A DNA stretch of 64,000 nt from Cedecea sp000277545 (GCA_050847315.1 CP193791.1); one strand, 5' to 3'. Shown: positions 42,118 through 52,252, counted from the first letter of the stretch. The notes: a model not told the origin generated them from the letters alone. Numbers and translations: made by a program.

Positions 42118-44188
42118 TCTGGCTGCGATGTTGCGCCTGCCGGGCAACATGAAATCTGGGCAATGGCAAATTCTTGCGGGACCGGTACTGATCCTGCTGA
42201 TTCTGTCGATGATGGTGCTGCCGCTGCCGCCGTTTGTCCTCGACCTGCTGTTTACCTTTAACATCGCGCTGTCGATCATGGTGCTGCTGGTGGCGATGTT
42301 CACCCAGCGCACGCTGGACTTCGCGGCGTTTCCGACCATTCTGCTGTTTACCACTTTGCTGCGCCTCGCGCTAAACGTGGCTTCTACCCGTATCATCCTG
42401 CTGGAAGGACATACCGGTGCGGCGGCAGCGGGTAAAGTGGTTGAAGCCTTTGGACACTTCCTGGTGGGCGGCAACTTCGCCATCGGTATCGTGGTGTTTA
42501 TCATCCTCGTTATCATCAACTTTATGGTTATCACCAAGGGTGCGGGACGTATCGCCGAAGTCGGGGCACGTTTTGTGCTGGACGGGATGCCGGGGAAACA
42601 GATGGCTATCGATGCCGATCTGAACGCCGGGATCATTGGTGAAGAGGAAGCGAAAAAACGCCGTTCTGAAGTGACCCAGGAAGCTGACTTTTACGGTTCA
42701 ATGGACGGGGCGAGTAAGTTCGTGCGCGGCGACGCCGTGGCCGGGCTTATCATCATGGTGATTAACGTGGTGGGCGGCCTGATGGTCGGGGTTATCCAGC
42801 ACGATATGGCGATGGGAGCGGCGGCACAGAGCTATACGCTGTTGACCATCGGTGACGGCCTGGTCGCCCAGATCCCGGCGCTGGTGATTTCCACCGCTGC
42901 GGGCGTGATTGTTACCCGCGTGGCGACCGATCAGGATGTCGGTGAACAGATGGTGACCCAGCTGTTCAACAACCCGCGCGTAATGCTGTTGGCCGCTGGC
43001 GTGCTGGGGCTGCTCGGGATGGTGCCGGGTATGCCGAACTTTGTGTTCCTGCTGTTTACCGCCGCACTGCTGGGCCTGGCCTGGTGGATGCGTGGCCGCC
43101 AGATGGCCGAGCCGGAAGCACCTCAGCCGGTGAAGATGCCGGAAAATAATCAGGCCGTGGAAGCGACCTGGAATGACGTGCAGCTGGAAGATCCGCTGGG
43201 CATGGAAGTGGGTTATCGTCTGATTCCGATGGTGGATTTCCAGCAGGACGGCGAGCTGCTGGGCCGTATTCGCAGTATTCGTAAAAAATTCGCCCAGGAG
43301 ATGGGGTTCCTGCCGCCGGTGGTGCATATTCGCGACAATATGGATCTGCCGCCCGCGCGCTACCGTATTTTGATGAAGGGCGTAGAAATTGGCAGCGGGG
43401 ATGCCTACCCAGGCCGCTGGCTGGCGATTAACCCCGGCACCGCCGCAGGGACGTTACCGGGCGAGGCGACCATTGATCCGGCCTTTGGCCTGGCCGCCAT
43501 CTGGATTGAGAGCGCGCTGAAAGAGCAGGCGCAAATTCAGGGCTTCACCGTGGTTGAAGCGAGTACCGTGGTGGCAACGCACCTGAACCACCTTATCGGA
43601 CAGTTTGCGCCAGAGCTGTTTGGCCGCCAGGAAGCGCAGCAGCTGCTTGACCGCGTGACGCAGGAAATGCCTAAGCTGACGGAAGATCTTATCCCGGCGG
43701 TGGTGACGCTGACCACGCTGCATAAAGTGCTGCAAAACCTGCTTGAAGAGAAAGTGCCGATCCGCGATATGCGAACCATTCTGGAAACGCTGGCGGAGCA
43801 TGCGCCTATTCAGAGCGATCCGCATGAGCTCACCGCCGTGGTTCGCGTGGCGCTGGGCAGGGCTATCACCCAGCAATGGTTCCCCGGCACCGGTGAAGTG
43901 CAGGTTATCGGCCTGGATGCGTCTCTTGAGCGTCTGCTGCTGCAGGCGCTGCAGGGCGGGGGTGGCCTTGAACCGGGGCTGGCGGATCGCCTGCTGGAAC
44001 AGACTCAGGATGCATTGCAGCGCCAGGAAATGCTGGGTGCACCACCGGTGCTGCTGGTGAACCATGCCCTGCGTCCGCTGCTGGCGCGCTTCTTACGCAG
44101 AACGCTGCCGCAGCTGGTTGTGCTCTCGAGCCTGGAGCTGTCCGACAACCGCAATATCCGCATGACGGCAACTATCGGAGCGAAATAA
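42110..44188 (+). CDS. flhA: FlhA, flagellar export gate
   Basis: 692 residues, eight N-terminal spans and a large cytoplasmic ring domain. FHIPEP signatures are present (TTLLRLALNVASTRIIL, GSMDGASKFVRGDAVAGLII, DGLVAQIPALVISTAAGVIVTR). ATG at 42110 overlaps the flhB stop; an earlier in-frame start at 42089 lies inside flhB and is not family-like. Confidence 0.97.
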   Translation: MANLAAMLRLPGNMKSGQWQILAGPVLILLILSMMVLPLPPFVLDLLFTFNIALSIMVLLVAMFTQRTLDFAAFPTILLFTTLLRLALNVASTRIILLEGHTGAAAAGKVVEAFGHFLVGGNFAIGIVVFIILVIINFMVITKGAGRIAEVGARFVLDGMPGKQMAIDADLNAGIIGEEEAKKRRSEVTQEADFYGSMDGASKFVRGDAVAGLIIMVINVVGGLMVGVIQHDMAMGAAAQSYTLLTIGDGLVAQIPALVISTAAGVIVTRVATDQDVGEQMVTQLFNNPRVMLLAAGVLGLLGMVPGMPNFVFLLFTAALLGLAWWMRGRQMAEPEAPQPVKMPENNQAVEATWNDVQLEDPLGMEVGYRLIPMVDFQQDGELLGRIRSIRKKFAQEMGFLPPVVHIRDNMDLPPARYRILMKGVEIGSGDAYPGRWLAINPGTAAGTLPGEATIDPAFGLAAIWIESALKEQAQIQGFTVVEASTVVATHLNHLIGQFAPELFGRQEAQQLLDRVTQEMPKLTEDLIPAVVTLTTLHKVLQNLLEEKVPIRDMRTILETLAEHAPIQSDPHELTAVVRVALGRAITQQWFPGTGEVQVIGLDASLERLLLQALQGGGGLEPGLADRLLEQTQDALQRQEMLGAPPVLLVNHALRPLLARFLRRTLPQLVVLSSLELSDNRNIRMTATIGAK

Positions 44189-44191
44189 AGA

Positions 44192-44587
44192 ATGAAAGCG
44201 TTACTTTTGATGCTGCTGGTGCCGTTTGGTGCCCTGGCGTTAGGTGAGGGCTCCTGGCAGGACAGCGGGATTGGCGTGACTCTCAGTAACCGGGGCGTAA
44301 CGGCCTCGTCCCGGCCGTTGAAACCGATGCAGCCCGTCAGCGGCAGAATGACGCTGATAGCCTGGACCTACGTGCTGGATGGCCCGACGCCTGCGGGGCT
44401 GACCGTCAAACTTTGTTCACCGACGAATTGCACCCCGCTTGAGGGTGCAAGCGGCACCACGCGCGGGCTGACCAACACCGATGCAAATCAGCCGTTGCGC
44501 TTTGTCTGGGAAGTACCGGGCGGCGGTTCTATGTACCCGCCGCTGCGGGTACGCAGTAATCAGGTCATCGTTAACTACGTGCAGTAA
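44192..44587 (+). CDS. flhE: FlhE, periplasmic flagellar protein
   Basis: 131 residues with a signal peptide (MKALLLMLLVPFGALA), then the FlhE domain (LGEGSWQDSGIGVTLSNRGV, AWTYVLDGPTPAGL, two paired Cys in LCSPTNC). In Salmonella and E. coli FlhE limits proton leak through the export gate. It starts three bases after flhA. Confidence 0.93.
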   Translation: MKALLLMLLVPFGALALGEGSWQDSGIGVTLSNRGVTASSRPLKPMQPVSGRMTLIAWTYVLDGPTPAGLTVKLCSPTNCTPLEGASGTTRGLTNTDANQPLRFVWEVPGGGSMYPPLRVRSNQVIVNYVQ

Positions 44588-44835
44588 GTCTCTTTCTTAC
44601 CGGCCCGCGGCTTCATCCGCTGGCCGACCTCTCGTTTTCCGCGTTAAACCCTTTTGTTTTATCAATCAGTGACTCATGCCCGGGGTCCCTTTGTATTTTT
44701 GCCATTTTCCGTTTGCCGGTGGCAGAAACGCAGAGGTATCACTGGCGCGATGCTTTTACCTTTAACCGTGTATTTACTCCCGGAGCGAGGAGCAGTCATC
44801 AGGGAGTCTCCGAAAAACCATAAGGGCTGACGGCG

Positions 44836-46419
44836 ATGAGAACACGGAAGATTGGATTCACGAATTACCTGGCCTATGGCTCAGGCGACTTTTTAGGGGC
44901 AGGGACCACGGCGCTTACGGCGGCCTGGTTGCTCTATTTTTACACCACGTTTTGCGGGCTCTCTCCCATTGAGGCCACCTTTATTTTTGCTGCGGCCAGG
45001 GTGCTGGATGCGCTGGTCAGCCCATTGATGGGCTTTCTTACCGATAACTTCGGTTCCACCCGGCTCGGCAAGCGATTCGGACGAAGGAAGTTCTTTATCC
45101 TGCTCGGCATTCCCTGCGTATTCAGCTATTCGTTGATGTGGGTAGGCAACATGGATTTCTGGTACTACCTGGTCACTTATCTGATCTTTGATGTCGTCTA
45201 CACCATGATTCTGGTGCCGTATGAAACGCTGGTGCCGGAAATGACCGATGACTTTAAACAGAAAACCAAGTTTTCGGGCGCGCGGATTTCTATGGCACAA
45301 ATGTCGGCGATACTTGCCTCTTTCCTGCCGGGCATACTGTTGACCCAGTTTGGCAAAGACAGCGCCATCTCCTTCTTCTATGCAAGCCTGGTGTTTTCCG
45401 TACTGTGCGCGCTGATGCTGACGTTTGTCTGGTGTTTTACCTGGGAGCGCCCACGCGAGGCGTGGACGGAAGCCGCGCTTCGGGCGGAAGCGGAGAAGCA
45501 GCAGCTAAGCCTCGGGCAAAGCCTCAACCGCCTGTTTGTTGAGCTGGGATCTACGCTGCGGATAAAGATTTTTCGCCAGCATCTGGGCATGTATCTTGGC
45601 GGCTATATTGCGCAGGATGTCTTTAATGCGGTCTTCACTTACTACGTCGTTTTCGTACTGATGCAGGAGGTCTCTTTTGCCTCGAATCTGCTCGGCACCA
45701 TGGCGATTTTTCAGTTTATCGCGGTTATCGCGATGATCCCGCTGTGCATCCGCTTTGGGCCCGCACCGTCTTACCGCATGGTTGTGGTGCTGTTTGGCAT
45801 CAGCTCTCTTGCCTACGCGCTGCTTTACTATGCGGGGCTTAGCGATGTGTATGCACTGCTGCTGTTGGTTTCAGCCGTCGCCGGACTGGGGCGAGGAGGC
45901 ATCAACTATGTTCCCTGGAATACCTACACCTACATTGCCGATGTGGATGAGGTGATAACCGGCCAGCGCCGGGAGGGGATTTTTGCCGGGATCATGACCC
46001 TGACGCGTAAAGCTTCGCAGGCAGGTGCGGTGATGCTGGTGGGCATCGTGATGCAAATGTCTGGCTTTGTCAGCGGGCAAAAAACGCAGCCTGAGGAGGT
46101 TAGCCACACCATTCTGATCATCCTGAGCGTGGGCACGCTGCTGGTGCTGGCCTGTGGGTTCCTTGTCTCCCTGCGCTTCAGGCTCAATCTACAAACCCAC
46201 AGTACGCTGCGTGAAGAGACGGCCAAAATGCGTGAGTCTGGCAGCGCAATTCCACAGGCCAGCTCTCCGGAAGCTCGAGCGACGGTAGAAATGCTGGCGG
46301 GGATGCCGTTCGAAGCCCTTTGGGGCAATAACAACATTGGCTACCTCAACCGCAATAAGCCGCCTGCGTCAACGCTTCAGACCGATGCATCACCGAATTC
46401 AACATACCATGGAGGTTAA
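44836..46419 (+). CDS. GPH-family sugar symporter, probable rhamnogalacturonide carrier
   Basis: Inner-membrane carrier of 527 residues in the glycoside-pentoside-hexuronide family: about twelve spans, conserved DALVSPLMGFLTDNF, GKRFGRRKFFIL and GGINYVPWNTYTYIADVDEVITGQRREG. Downstream pairing with a GH105 unsaturated rhamnogalacturonyl hydrolase suggests an RhiT-like role in uptake of unsaturated pectin oligosaccharides. The C-terminal 70 residues are a hydrophilic extension. Ribosome site is weak. It ends five bases before the hydrolase. Confidence 0.85.
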   Translation: MRTRKIGFTNYLAYGSGDFLGAGTTALTAAWLLYFYTTFCGLSPIEATFIFAAARVLDALVSPLMGFLTDNFGSTRLGKRFGRRKFFILLGIPCVFSYSLMWVGNMDFWYYLVTYLIFDVVYTMILVPYETLVPEMTDDFKQKTKFSGARISMAQMSAILASFLPGILLTQFGKDSAISFFYASLVFSVLCALMLTFVWCFTWERPREAWTEAALRAEAEKQQLSLGQSLNRLFVELGSTLRIKIFRQHLGMYLGGYIAQDVFNAVFTYYVVFVLMQEVSFASNLLGTMAIFQFIAVIAMIPLCIRFGPAPSYRMVVVLFGISSLAYALLYYAGLSDVYALLLLVSAVAGLGRGGINYVPWNTYTYIADVDEVITGQRREGIFAGIMTLTRKASQAGAVMLVGIVMQMSGFVSGQKTQPEEVSHTILIILSVGTLLVLACGFLVSLRFRLNLQTHSTLREETAKMRESGSAIPQASSPEARATVEMLAGMPFEALWGNNNIGYLNRNKPPASTLQTDASPNSTYHGG

Positions 46420-46423
46420 TATC

Positions 46424-47563
46424 ATGAAGGTTTGGCCCGTTAAGCACAGCCCGTTGTTACGTCAGCCTGAGCGTTTTATTGCCAGGGACGAACTGAAAGC
46501 GCTGATAGAGAAGGTGACCGATAATCTGGTCAATATTCAGGATGCAAGCGGTGAGTTTTTGCTGCGGCTGGATGATGGCAGGACGATCGATACCAAGGGC
46601 TGGGCCGGCTGGGAATGGACGCACGGGATCGGACTGTACGGGATCTGGCAGTATTACCGCCAGACGGGAGATACCTCGATGCGGGATATCATCGACGACT
46701 GGTTTACCGCGCGTTTTGCCGAAGGGGCGACCACCAAAAACGTCAACACAATGGCACCGTTTCTGACGCTGGCGTATCGCTATGAAGAAAGTCTGAATCC
46801 AGCGCATCTGCCCTGGCTTGAAAGCTGGGCCGAATGGGCAATGCATGAGATGCCGCGCACGGATTTTGGCGGGATGCAGCACATTACCCTGGCGGAGGAG
46901 AACCATCGGCAGATGTGGGATGACACGCTGATGATGACGGTGCTTCCGCTGGCGAAAATCGGCAAGCTGCTTGGGCGCAAAGCGTATGTGGAGGAGGCGA
47001 CCTATCAGTTTTTACTGCACGTTCAGAACCTGATGGACAGGGAGAGCGGGCTGTGGTTTCACGGCTGGAGCTACGACGGCTGCCACAACTTCGCTCACGC
47101 ACGTTGGGCACGGGGTAACAGCTGGTTGACTATTGTTATCCCGGACTTCCTTGAGCTGCTTGGTTTGCCTGAAACCAGCGCGATACGCCGTTATCTGCTG
47201 CAGGTGCTGAACCGGCAGATAGAGGCGCTGGCGAAATGCCAGCATGAAACGGGCCTCTGGCATACCTTACTTGATGACCCCGATTCTTACCTGGAAGCCT
47301 CGGCGACGGCCGGTTTTGCCTACGGCATTCTCAAGGCGGCGCGAAAGCGCTACATCAGCGCAGACTATGCGGCAGTCGGAGAAAAGGCGATGCGCGGTAT
47401 TGTGGCTAATATCTCGCCGGAAGGGGAGCTGCTGCAAACGTCGTTTGGCACCGGCATGGGCAGTAATCTTGAGTTTTACCGCCAGATACCGCTGACTTCT
47501 ATGCCGTACGGCCAGGCGATGGCCATTCTGTGTATGACGGAATATCTGCGCGGCTATTACTGA
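46424..47563 (+). CDS. GH105 unsaturated rhamnogalacturonyl hydrolase
   Basis: 379 residues, alpha/alpha-barrel family 88/105 hydrolase (WAGWEWTHGIGLYGIWQYY, WMDRESGLWFHGWSYDG-type block, FAHARWARGNSWL, LEASATAGFAYGILKA, GTGMG). It splits the unsaturated uronic acid from short rhamnogalacturonan oligosaccharides in the cytoplasm; no signal peptide. GGAGG eight bases before the ATG. With the upstream carrier it forms an uptake-and-cleavage pair resembling rhiT/rhiN of Dickeya. No regulator or lyase is visible nearby. Confidence 0.88.
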   Translation: MKVWPVKHSPLLRQPERFIARDELKALIEKVTDNLVNIQDASGEFLLRLDDGRTIDTKGWAGWEWTHGIGLYGIWQYYRQTGDTSMRDIIDDWFTARFAEGATTKNVNTMAPFLTLAYRYEESLNPAHLPWLESWAEWAMHEMPRTDFGGMQHITLAEENHRQMWDDTLMMTVLPLAKIGKLLGRKAYVEEATYQFLLHVQNLMDRESGLWFHGWSYDGCHNFAHARWARGNSWLTIVIPDFLELLGLPETSAIRRYLLQVLNRQIEALAKCQHETGLWHTLLDDPDSYLEASATAGFAYGILKAARKRYISADYAAVGEKAMRGIVANISPEGELLQTSFGTGMGSNLEFYRQIPLTSMPYGQAMAILCMTEYLRGYY

Positions 47564-47577
47564 GTCGCTTAAAAAAG

Positions 47578-47605
47578 AAAACCCGGCACGGTGGCCGGGT
47601 TTTTG
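47578..47605. terminator. Bidirectional terminator between GH105 gene and argS
   Basis: 10-bp stem AAAACCCGGC / GCCGGGTTTT around ACGGTG, with A-run left and T-run right, between convergent genes. Confidence 0.93.
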
Positions 47606-47622
47606 TTTGTATAGCTGAAGAA

Positions 47623-49356
47623 TTACATACGTTCTACGGTGTTGATACCCAGCGTATCCAGACCCAGCTTCAGCGTTTTCGCGGTGAGCAACGCCAGCTT
47701 CAGGCGGCTGTTGCGGGTCGCTTCATCGGCGGCGCTGAGAATCGGGCAGTGCTCGTAGAAGCCGGAGAACAGGCCGGCAACATCGTACAGATAGGCGCAC
47801 ATCACATGCGGCGTACCGTCGCGGGCAACCACATTCAGGGTCTCTTCAAACTGCAGCAGGCGGGCGGCCAGCTGAGCTTCACGGTCTTCGGTAATAACAA
47901 CCTTCGCTTTCAGCAGTTCGGCTTCGTCGAGGTCGGCCTTACGGAACACGGACAGGACGCGGGTGTAGGCATACTGCATGTACGGCGCGGTGTTCCCCTC
48001 GAAGGCGAGCATGTTGTCCCAGTCGAAGATGTAGTCGGTGGTACGGCTCTTGGACAGGTCGGCGTACTTCACCGCACCAATACCTACCGCTTTCGCCAGA
48101 TTTTCCAGTTCGTCTGCAGGCATATCCGGGTTCTTCGCCGCAACCAGACCGCGGGCGCGTTCCATTGCCTCATCGAGCAGGTCGGTCAGCTTCACGGTGC
48201 CGCCGGAGCGGGTTTTGAACGGCTTGCCGTCTTTGCCCAGCATCATGCCGAACATCTGGTGCTCCAGGGTGACGGACTCCGGCACGTAGCCAGCTTTACG
48301 CACGATGGTCCACGCCTGCATCAGGTGCTGGTGCTGGCGAGAGTCGATGAAGTAGAGCACGCGGTCGGCGTGCAGGGTTTCGTAGCGGTATTTGGCACAG
48401 GCGATGTCGGTGGTGGTGTAGAGGTAACCGCCATCTTTCTTCTGGATGATCACGCCCATCGGGTCGCCGTCTTTGTTCTTGAACTCGTCCAGGAACACCA
48501 CGGTCGCGCCTTCGCTCTCTACCGCCAGACCTTTCTCTTTCAGATCCGCCACAATGCCAGGCAGCATTGGGTTGTAGAGGCTTTCGCCCATCACGTCATC
48601 GCGAGTCAGCGTCACGTTGAGGCGTTCGTAGGTTTTCTGGTTCTGCGTCATGGTGATGTCGACCAGCTTGCGCCACATCTCACGGCAGTATTCATCGCCG
48701 CCCTGCAGCTTTACCACGTAACCACGGGCGCGCTCGGCAAAAACTTCGTCTTCGTCATAGTGTTTTTTGGCCGCGCGGTAAAACTCTTCCAGGTCAGCCA
48801 GCGCCATTTCGCCCGCGTTTTCCTGCTGCTGTTTTTCCAGGAACGCGATGAGCATGCCGAACTGAGTGCCCCAGTCGCCAACGTGGTTGGCACGGATGAC
48901 CTTGTGGCCAAGGAACTCCAGGGTGCGCACGGCCGCGTCACCGATGATGGTGGAGCGAATGTGGCCCACGTGCATTTCTTTGGCAACGTTTGGCGCAGAG
49001 TAGTCGACGACGATAGTTTGCGGTTCAGACACGCTCACGCCAACGCGATCGGACGCCACGGCCTCATCAATGTTTTTCGCCAGAAATGCCGGGTCGAGGA
49101 AAATGTTGATAAAGCCAGGGCCGGCAATCTCAACTTTGCTGGCGATCCCGGTCAGATCGAGGTTAGCGATGACCTTCTCTGCAACCTGTCGCGGCGGCAT
49201 GCCCAGCGTTTTAGCAACGGACATCACGCCATTGGCCTGATAGTCGCCGAACTGGACTTTTGCTGACTGACGAACCTGCGGTTCGCAGTCCGCTGGCGCA
49301 CCTGCAGCAATCAGCGCCTGGCTGACTTTTTCTGAGAGAAGAGACTGAATATTCAC
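47623..49356 (-). CDS. argS: ArgS, arginyl-tRNA synthetase
   Basis: Class I synthetase charging tRNA-Arg; 577 residues as in E. coli. N-terminal tRNA-binding domain, ATP-binding HIGH-type motif SAPNVAKEMHVGHIRST, catalytic fold and C-terminal anticodon-binding domain (ARLLQFEETLNVVARDGTPHVMCAYLYDVAGLFSGFYE). Canonical KMSKS is absent as is usual for this group. Reversed relative to flhBAE, as in E. coli. Confidence 0.98.
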   Translation of the reverse strand: MNIQSLLSEKVSQALIAAGAPADCEPQVRQSAKVQFGDYQANGVMSVAKTLGMPPRQVAEKVIANLDLTGIASKVEIAGPGFINIFLDPAFLAKNIDEAVASDRVGVSVSEPQTIVVDYSAPNVAKEMHVGHIRSTIIGDAAVRTLEFLGHKVIRANHVGDWGTQFGMLIAFLEKQQQENAGEMALADLEEFYRAAKKHYDEDEVFAERARGYVVKLQGGDEYCREMWRKLVDITMTQNQKTYERLNVTLTRDDVMGESLYNPMLPGIVADLKEKGLAVESEGATVVFLDEFKNKDGDPMGVIIQKKDGGYLYTTTDIACAKYRYETLHADRVLYFIDSRQHQHLMQAWTIVRKAGYVPESVTLEHQMFGMMLGKDGKPFKTRSGGTVKLTDLLDEAMERARGLVAAKNPDMPADELENLAKAVGIGAVKYADLSKSRTTDYIFDWDNMLAFEGNTAPYMQYAYTRVLSVFRKADLDEAELLKAKVVITEDREAQLAARLLQFEETLNVVARDGTPHVMCAYLYDVAGLFSGFYEHCPILSAADEATRNSRLKLALLTAKTLKLGLDTLGINTVERM

Positions 49357-49600
49357 CGGTATACCTTACAATTTGTACTGGGCAGCCACGTCAAGGGCCG
49401 CCTAAAAATGAGGAAAGAAACAGGGCGTGAGTATAACGTTATTTACGCTCCGACGTCAGCAAAAGCCTCGCTAGCGGGCGGTGCAATTATTATTAACGGC
49501 GCAATGAATAACCATTCATCGGCATTTGGCCCTGGCGGGGAGTTGGCGGCCTGCCAGGAACAGGGTAGATTACGCGGTTTCTAAAAAAGAGGATGGCGGC

Positions 49601-50167
49601 ATGGCACACTGGCAGACGGTAGATGAACTGCATGATATTTCGGCAGATCTGCCGAGATTTACAAAAGCGTTAACAGAACTTGCCACCCGACTTGGGCTGG
49701 AGATTGCGCCCCTGGATGCCGATCACATTTCTTTGCGCTGCCACCAGAACGTGACCGCCGAACGCTGGCGTACAGGGCTGGAAAAATGCGGCACGTTGCT
49801 GAGTGAAAATATTATCAATGGCCGCCCGATCTGCTTATTCAAGCTCGACGAGCCGGTGTGCGTCGAACACTGGCGGTTTACGGTTGTAGAGTTGCCCTGG
49901 CCCGGGGAAAAACGTTACCCGCACGAAGGCTGGGAACACATTGAGATTGTGCTGCCGGGCGAGCCAGAAACGCTTAACGCGCGGGCGCTGGACTTGTTGT
50001 CTGACGCCGGGCTGCGTGAAACGGGAATTTCGGTGAAAACCAGCGCCCCGAAAGGCGAACGCGAAAGATTGCCCAACCCAACGCTTGCGGTCACCGACGG
50101 TAAAGTGACCATCAAATTCCACCCCTGGAGCATTGAGCAGATCGTCGCCAGCGAACAGGGTGACTGA
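49601..50167 (+). CDS. yecM: YecM, VOC-superfamily protein
   Basis: 188 residues of the YecM family, a vicinal-oxygen-chelate fold of unknown substrate (ISLRCHQNVTAERWRTGL, ENIINGRPICLFKLDEPV, VVELPWPGEKRYPHEGWEHIEIVLPG). Metal-ligand-like His and Glu positions are kept. ATG at 49601 has GAGGA upstream; a longer frame from 49526 is rejected. Divergent from argS, as in E. coli; converges directly with the next gene. Confidence 0.9.
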   Translation: MAHWQTVDELHDISADLPRFTKALTELATRLGLEIAPLDADHISLRCHQNVTAERWRTGLEKCGTLLSENIINGRPICLFKLDEPVCVEHWRFTVVELPWPGEKRYPHEGWEHIEIVLPGEPETLNARALDLLSDAGLRETGISVKTSAPKGERERLPNPTLAVTDGKVTIKFHPWSIEQIVASEQGD

Positions 50168-51307
50168 TTAGCGCTGCTGCACCGCAGTTTGCAGGCGGCT
50201 AAGGGCTTCGGCAAGGACAGCGGCCGTACAGCCAAAGTTGATGCGGACAAACTGTTGCTCGCCAAAATCGATGCCGGGAGAAAAGCCCAGCCCGGCGTTG
50301 AAAAAGAATGCCGCCGGATTCTCTACGCCTAATCCGCTGGCATCAACCCAGCCGAGATAAGTGGCTTCCGGCGATATCATCGTTAAACCCGGCGTGGCAT
50401 TCACGGCCTGAGTCAGCCGATCCCGGTTTGCGCGCAGATAAACCAGCAGCGCCTGCAGCCACGCCTCGCCGTCTCGCCATGCAGCTTCCGCCGCCGTCAG
50501 GGCAAGAATATCCACTTCCGGAACAATGCCTGCGCGCGCGGCTTTGAATTTGCGCCGCAGGTCAGGGTTGGGAATAACGGCCACCGAGGCGCCAAGCCCG
50601 GCAATATTAAAGGTTTTTGACGGGGATAGTAGCGTCACTGAACGCTGCGCTGCATCTTCACTTAAAGTCGCGAAGGGGATGTGCGTTACGCCGGGCTCAA
50701 GCAATAAGTCGCAGTGGATTTCGTCGGAACAGACAATTAACTCGTGTCGCTGCGCAAAGGCCAGATGCTGCTCTAGTTCGCGACGGCGGTAAACCGTGCC
50801 GCCAGGGTTCTGCGGGTTACACAGCATCAGCAGTTTTTCATTGCCGGTCATGCCGGCCGTTAATGCCTCAAGCTCAAGAGTCCAGCGCTTTTCTGTGAGC
50901 CTGAGCGGTGCGTTAATCTGCGTACGCCGGGCAAGTTCGGATGCTTTACGAAACGGCGGGTATATCGGCGTCGGGGCTATCGTCGATTCAGAAGCGGCGG
51001 TAAAGGCTCGAACGCAGAGATTCAGGCCGGAAACAACGCCAGGCAAAAAGACCAGCCATTCGGGTTTGATGCGCCACTGATAGCGGCTGGCGAGTCTTTC
51101 GGTCAGGACATCTATCAGTTCATGCGGGCGTTTGCCGTAGCCAAATACGCCGTGTCGGACGCGTGCCTGAAGTGCCTCAAGGATGCAGGGCGGGGAGCGA
51201 AAATCCATGTCAGCAACCCACATAGGCAGCACGTTTTCAGCAAATTTATTCCACTTCGAACTGTCGCTGTGACGCCTGTCGATCCATTCATCAAAATTGA
51301 ATGCCAT
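50168..51307 (-). CDS. MalY/PatB-type PLP-dependent C-S lyase
   Basis: Fold-type I aminotransferase-like protein of 379 residues. PatB/MalY features: LPMWVADMDFRSPPCILEAL, YGYGKRP-type block, CNPQNPGGTVYRRRELEQ, VCSDEIHCDLL, and PLP lysine in LLSPSKTFNIAGLGAS. Members split cystathionine or cysteine conjugates; some act as regulators (MalY represses MalT). Substrate unknown. Its stop abuts yecM's stop with no gap. Not in the E. coli K-12 argS-cutC interval. Confidence 0.87.
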   Translation of the reverse strand: MAFNFDEWIDRRHSDSSKWNKFAENVLPMWVADMDFRSPPCILEALQARVRHGVFGYGKRPHELIDVLTERLASRYQWRIKPEWLVFLPGVVSGLNLCVRAFTAASESTIAPTPIYPPFRKASELARRTQINAPLRLTEKRWTLELEALTAGMTGNEKLLMLCNPQNPGGTVYRRRELEQHLAFAQRHELIVCSDEIHCDLLLEPGVTHIPFATLSEDAAQRSVTLLSPSKTFNIAGLGASVAVIPNPDLRRKFKAARAGIVPEVDILALTAAEAAWRDGEAWLQALLVYLRANRDRLTQAVNATPGLTMISPEATYLGWVDASGLGVENPAAFFFNAGLGFSPGIDFGEQQFVRINFGCTAAVLAEALSRLQTAVQQR

Positions 51308-51398
51308 AGTACGCTACCTTTTTGTGGACCTCATTTAAGATTATCATTCAGTGACGGGGACACAACCGGCGAACTGCAGGTTTTATCAGGAGTAATCA

Positions 51399-52148
51399 AT
51401 GGCTTTACTTGAAATATGCTGTTATGGAATAGATTGTGCTGTTACTGCAGAACAGGCCGGCGCGGACAGAATTGAACTCTGCTCGGCGCCTAAAGAAGGT
51501 GGGCTGACGCCGTCCGCTGGCGTGCTGCGCCAGGTTAGGCAGAAGGTATCGATCCCGGTGCACCCGATTATTCGCCCGCGCGGCGGTGATTTTTGCTACA
51601 CCGACGGCGAATTTGCCACCATGCTTGAAGATATTGCGTTTGTGCGTGAACTCGGTTTCCCCGGGCTTGTTATCGGGATGCTTGATGTAGACGGCAATAT
51701 TGATTTACCGCGAATGGAGCAGGTCATGCAGGCCGCTGAGGGCATGGCCGTGACGTTCCACCGGGCTTTTGATATGTGCCAGCATCCGCTGCAGGCGTTT
51801 GAGCAACTAGCGGCGTTAGGGGTAGCAAGGATCCTGACTTCAGGGCAGCAGCAAACGGCCGAAACGGGAATCTCACTTCTTCGGGAACTAAAACAGCATT
51901 CTCGTGCTCCAATTATTATGGCTGGCGCAGGCGTGCGTCTGAGCAACCTCGATAAGTTTGTTGCCAACGGTATTGAGGAGCTTCACAGCTCGGCAGGGCA
52001 CTCGGTGCCTTCTCCAATGCGCTATCGCAAAGCTGGCGTGTCGATGAGCGCCGATGCACAAGCCGATGAGTTTAATCGCTACTGCGTGGATGCAGACGTA
52101 GTAGCGGCCATGAAAAACGCGCTGGTGGACGCAAACCCGCCGCGCTGA
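51399..52148 (+). CDS. cutC: CutC family protein
   Basis: 249-residue TIM-barrel protein long annotated as copper homeostasis protein CutC (LEICCYGIDCAVTAEQAGADRIELC, PIIRPRGGDFCYTDGEF, VTFHRAFDMC, GVARILTSGQQQTA, HSSAGHSVPSPMRYR). The link to copper in E. coli is disputed. SD AGGAG is present. The last chromosomal gene before the prophage. Confidence 0.95.
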   Translation: MALLEICCYGIDCAVTAEQAGADRIELCSAPKEGGLTPSAGVLRQVRQKVSIPVHPIIRPRGGDFCYTDGEFATMLEDIAFVRELGFPGLVIGMLDVDGNIDLPRMEQVMQAAEGMAVTFHRAFDMCQHPLQAFEQLAALGVARILTSGQQQTAETGISLLRELKQHSRAPIIMAGAGVRLSNLDKFVANGIEELHSSAGHSVPSPMRYRKAGVSMSADAQADEFNRYCVDADVVAAMKNALVDANPPR

Positions 52149-52199
52149 AAGATTTCTACCGCGCATCATGTCGCCCAATATGATGCTTGCTCGTACCAG

Positions 52200-52228
52200 G
52201 CCCCGGCGGATTGCTGGGGCTTTTTTTA
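52200..52228 (+). terminator. Terminator after cutC
   Basis: Short GC stem GCCCC / GGGGC with an 11-base loop, followed by T7. It marks the end of the host operon; sequence changes character just after it. Confidence 0.8.
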
Positions 52229-52252
52229 TCTATATCAATACATTCCAGCGTT

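Noticed and set aside
47530..49266. Long rightward 578-codon frame opposite argS
   Set aside because: Antisense shadow of argS; no recognised domain and the argS reading is unambiguous.
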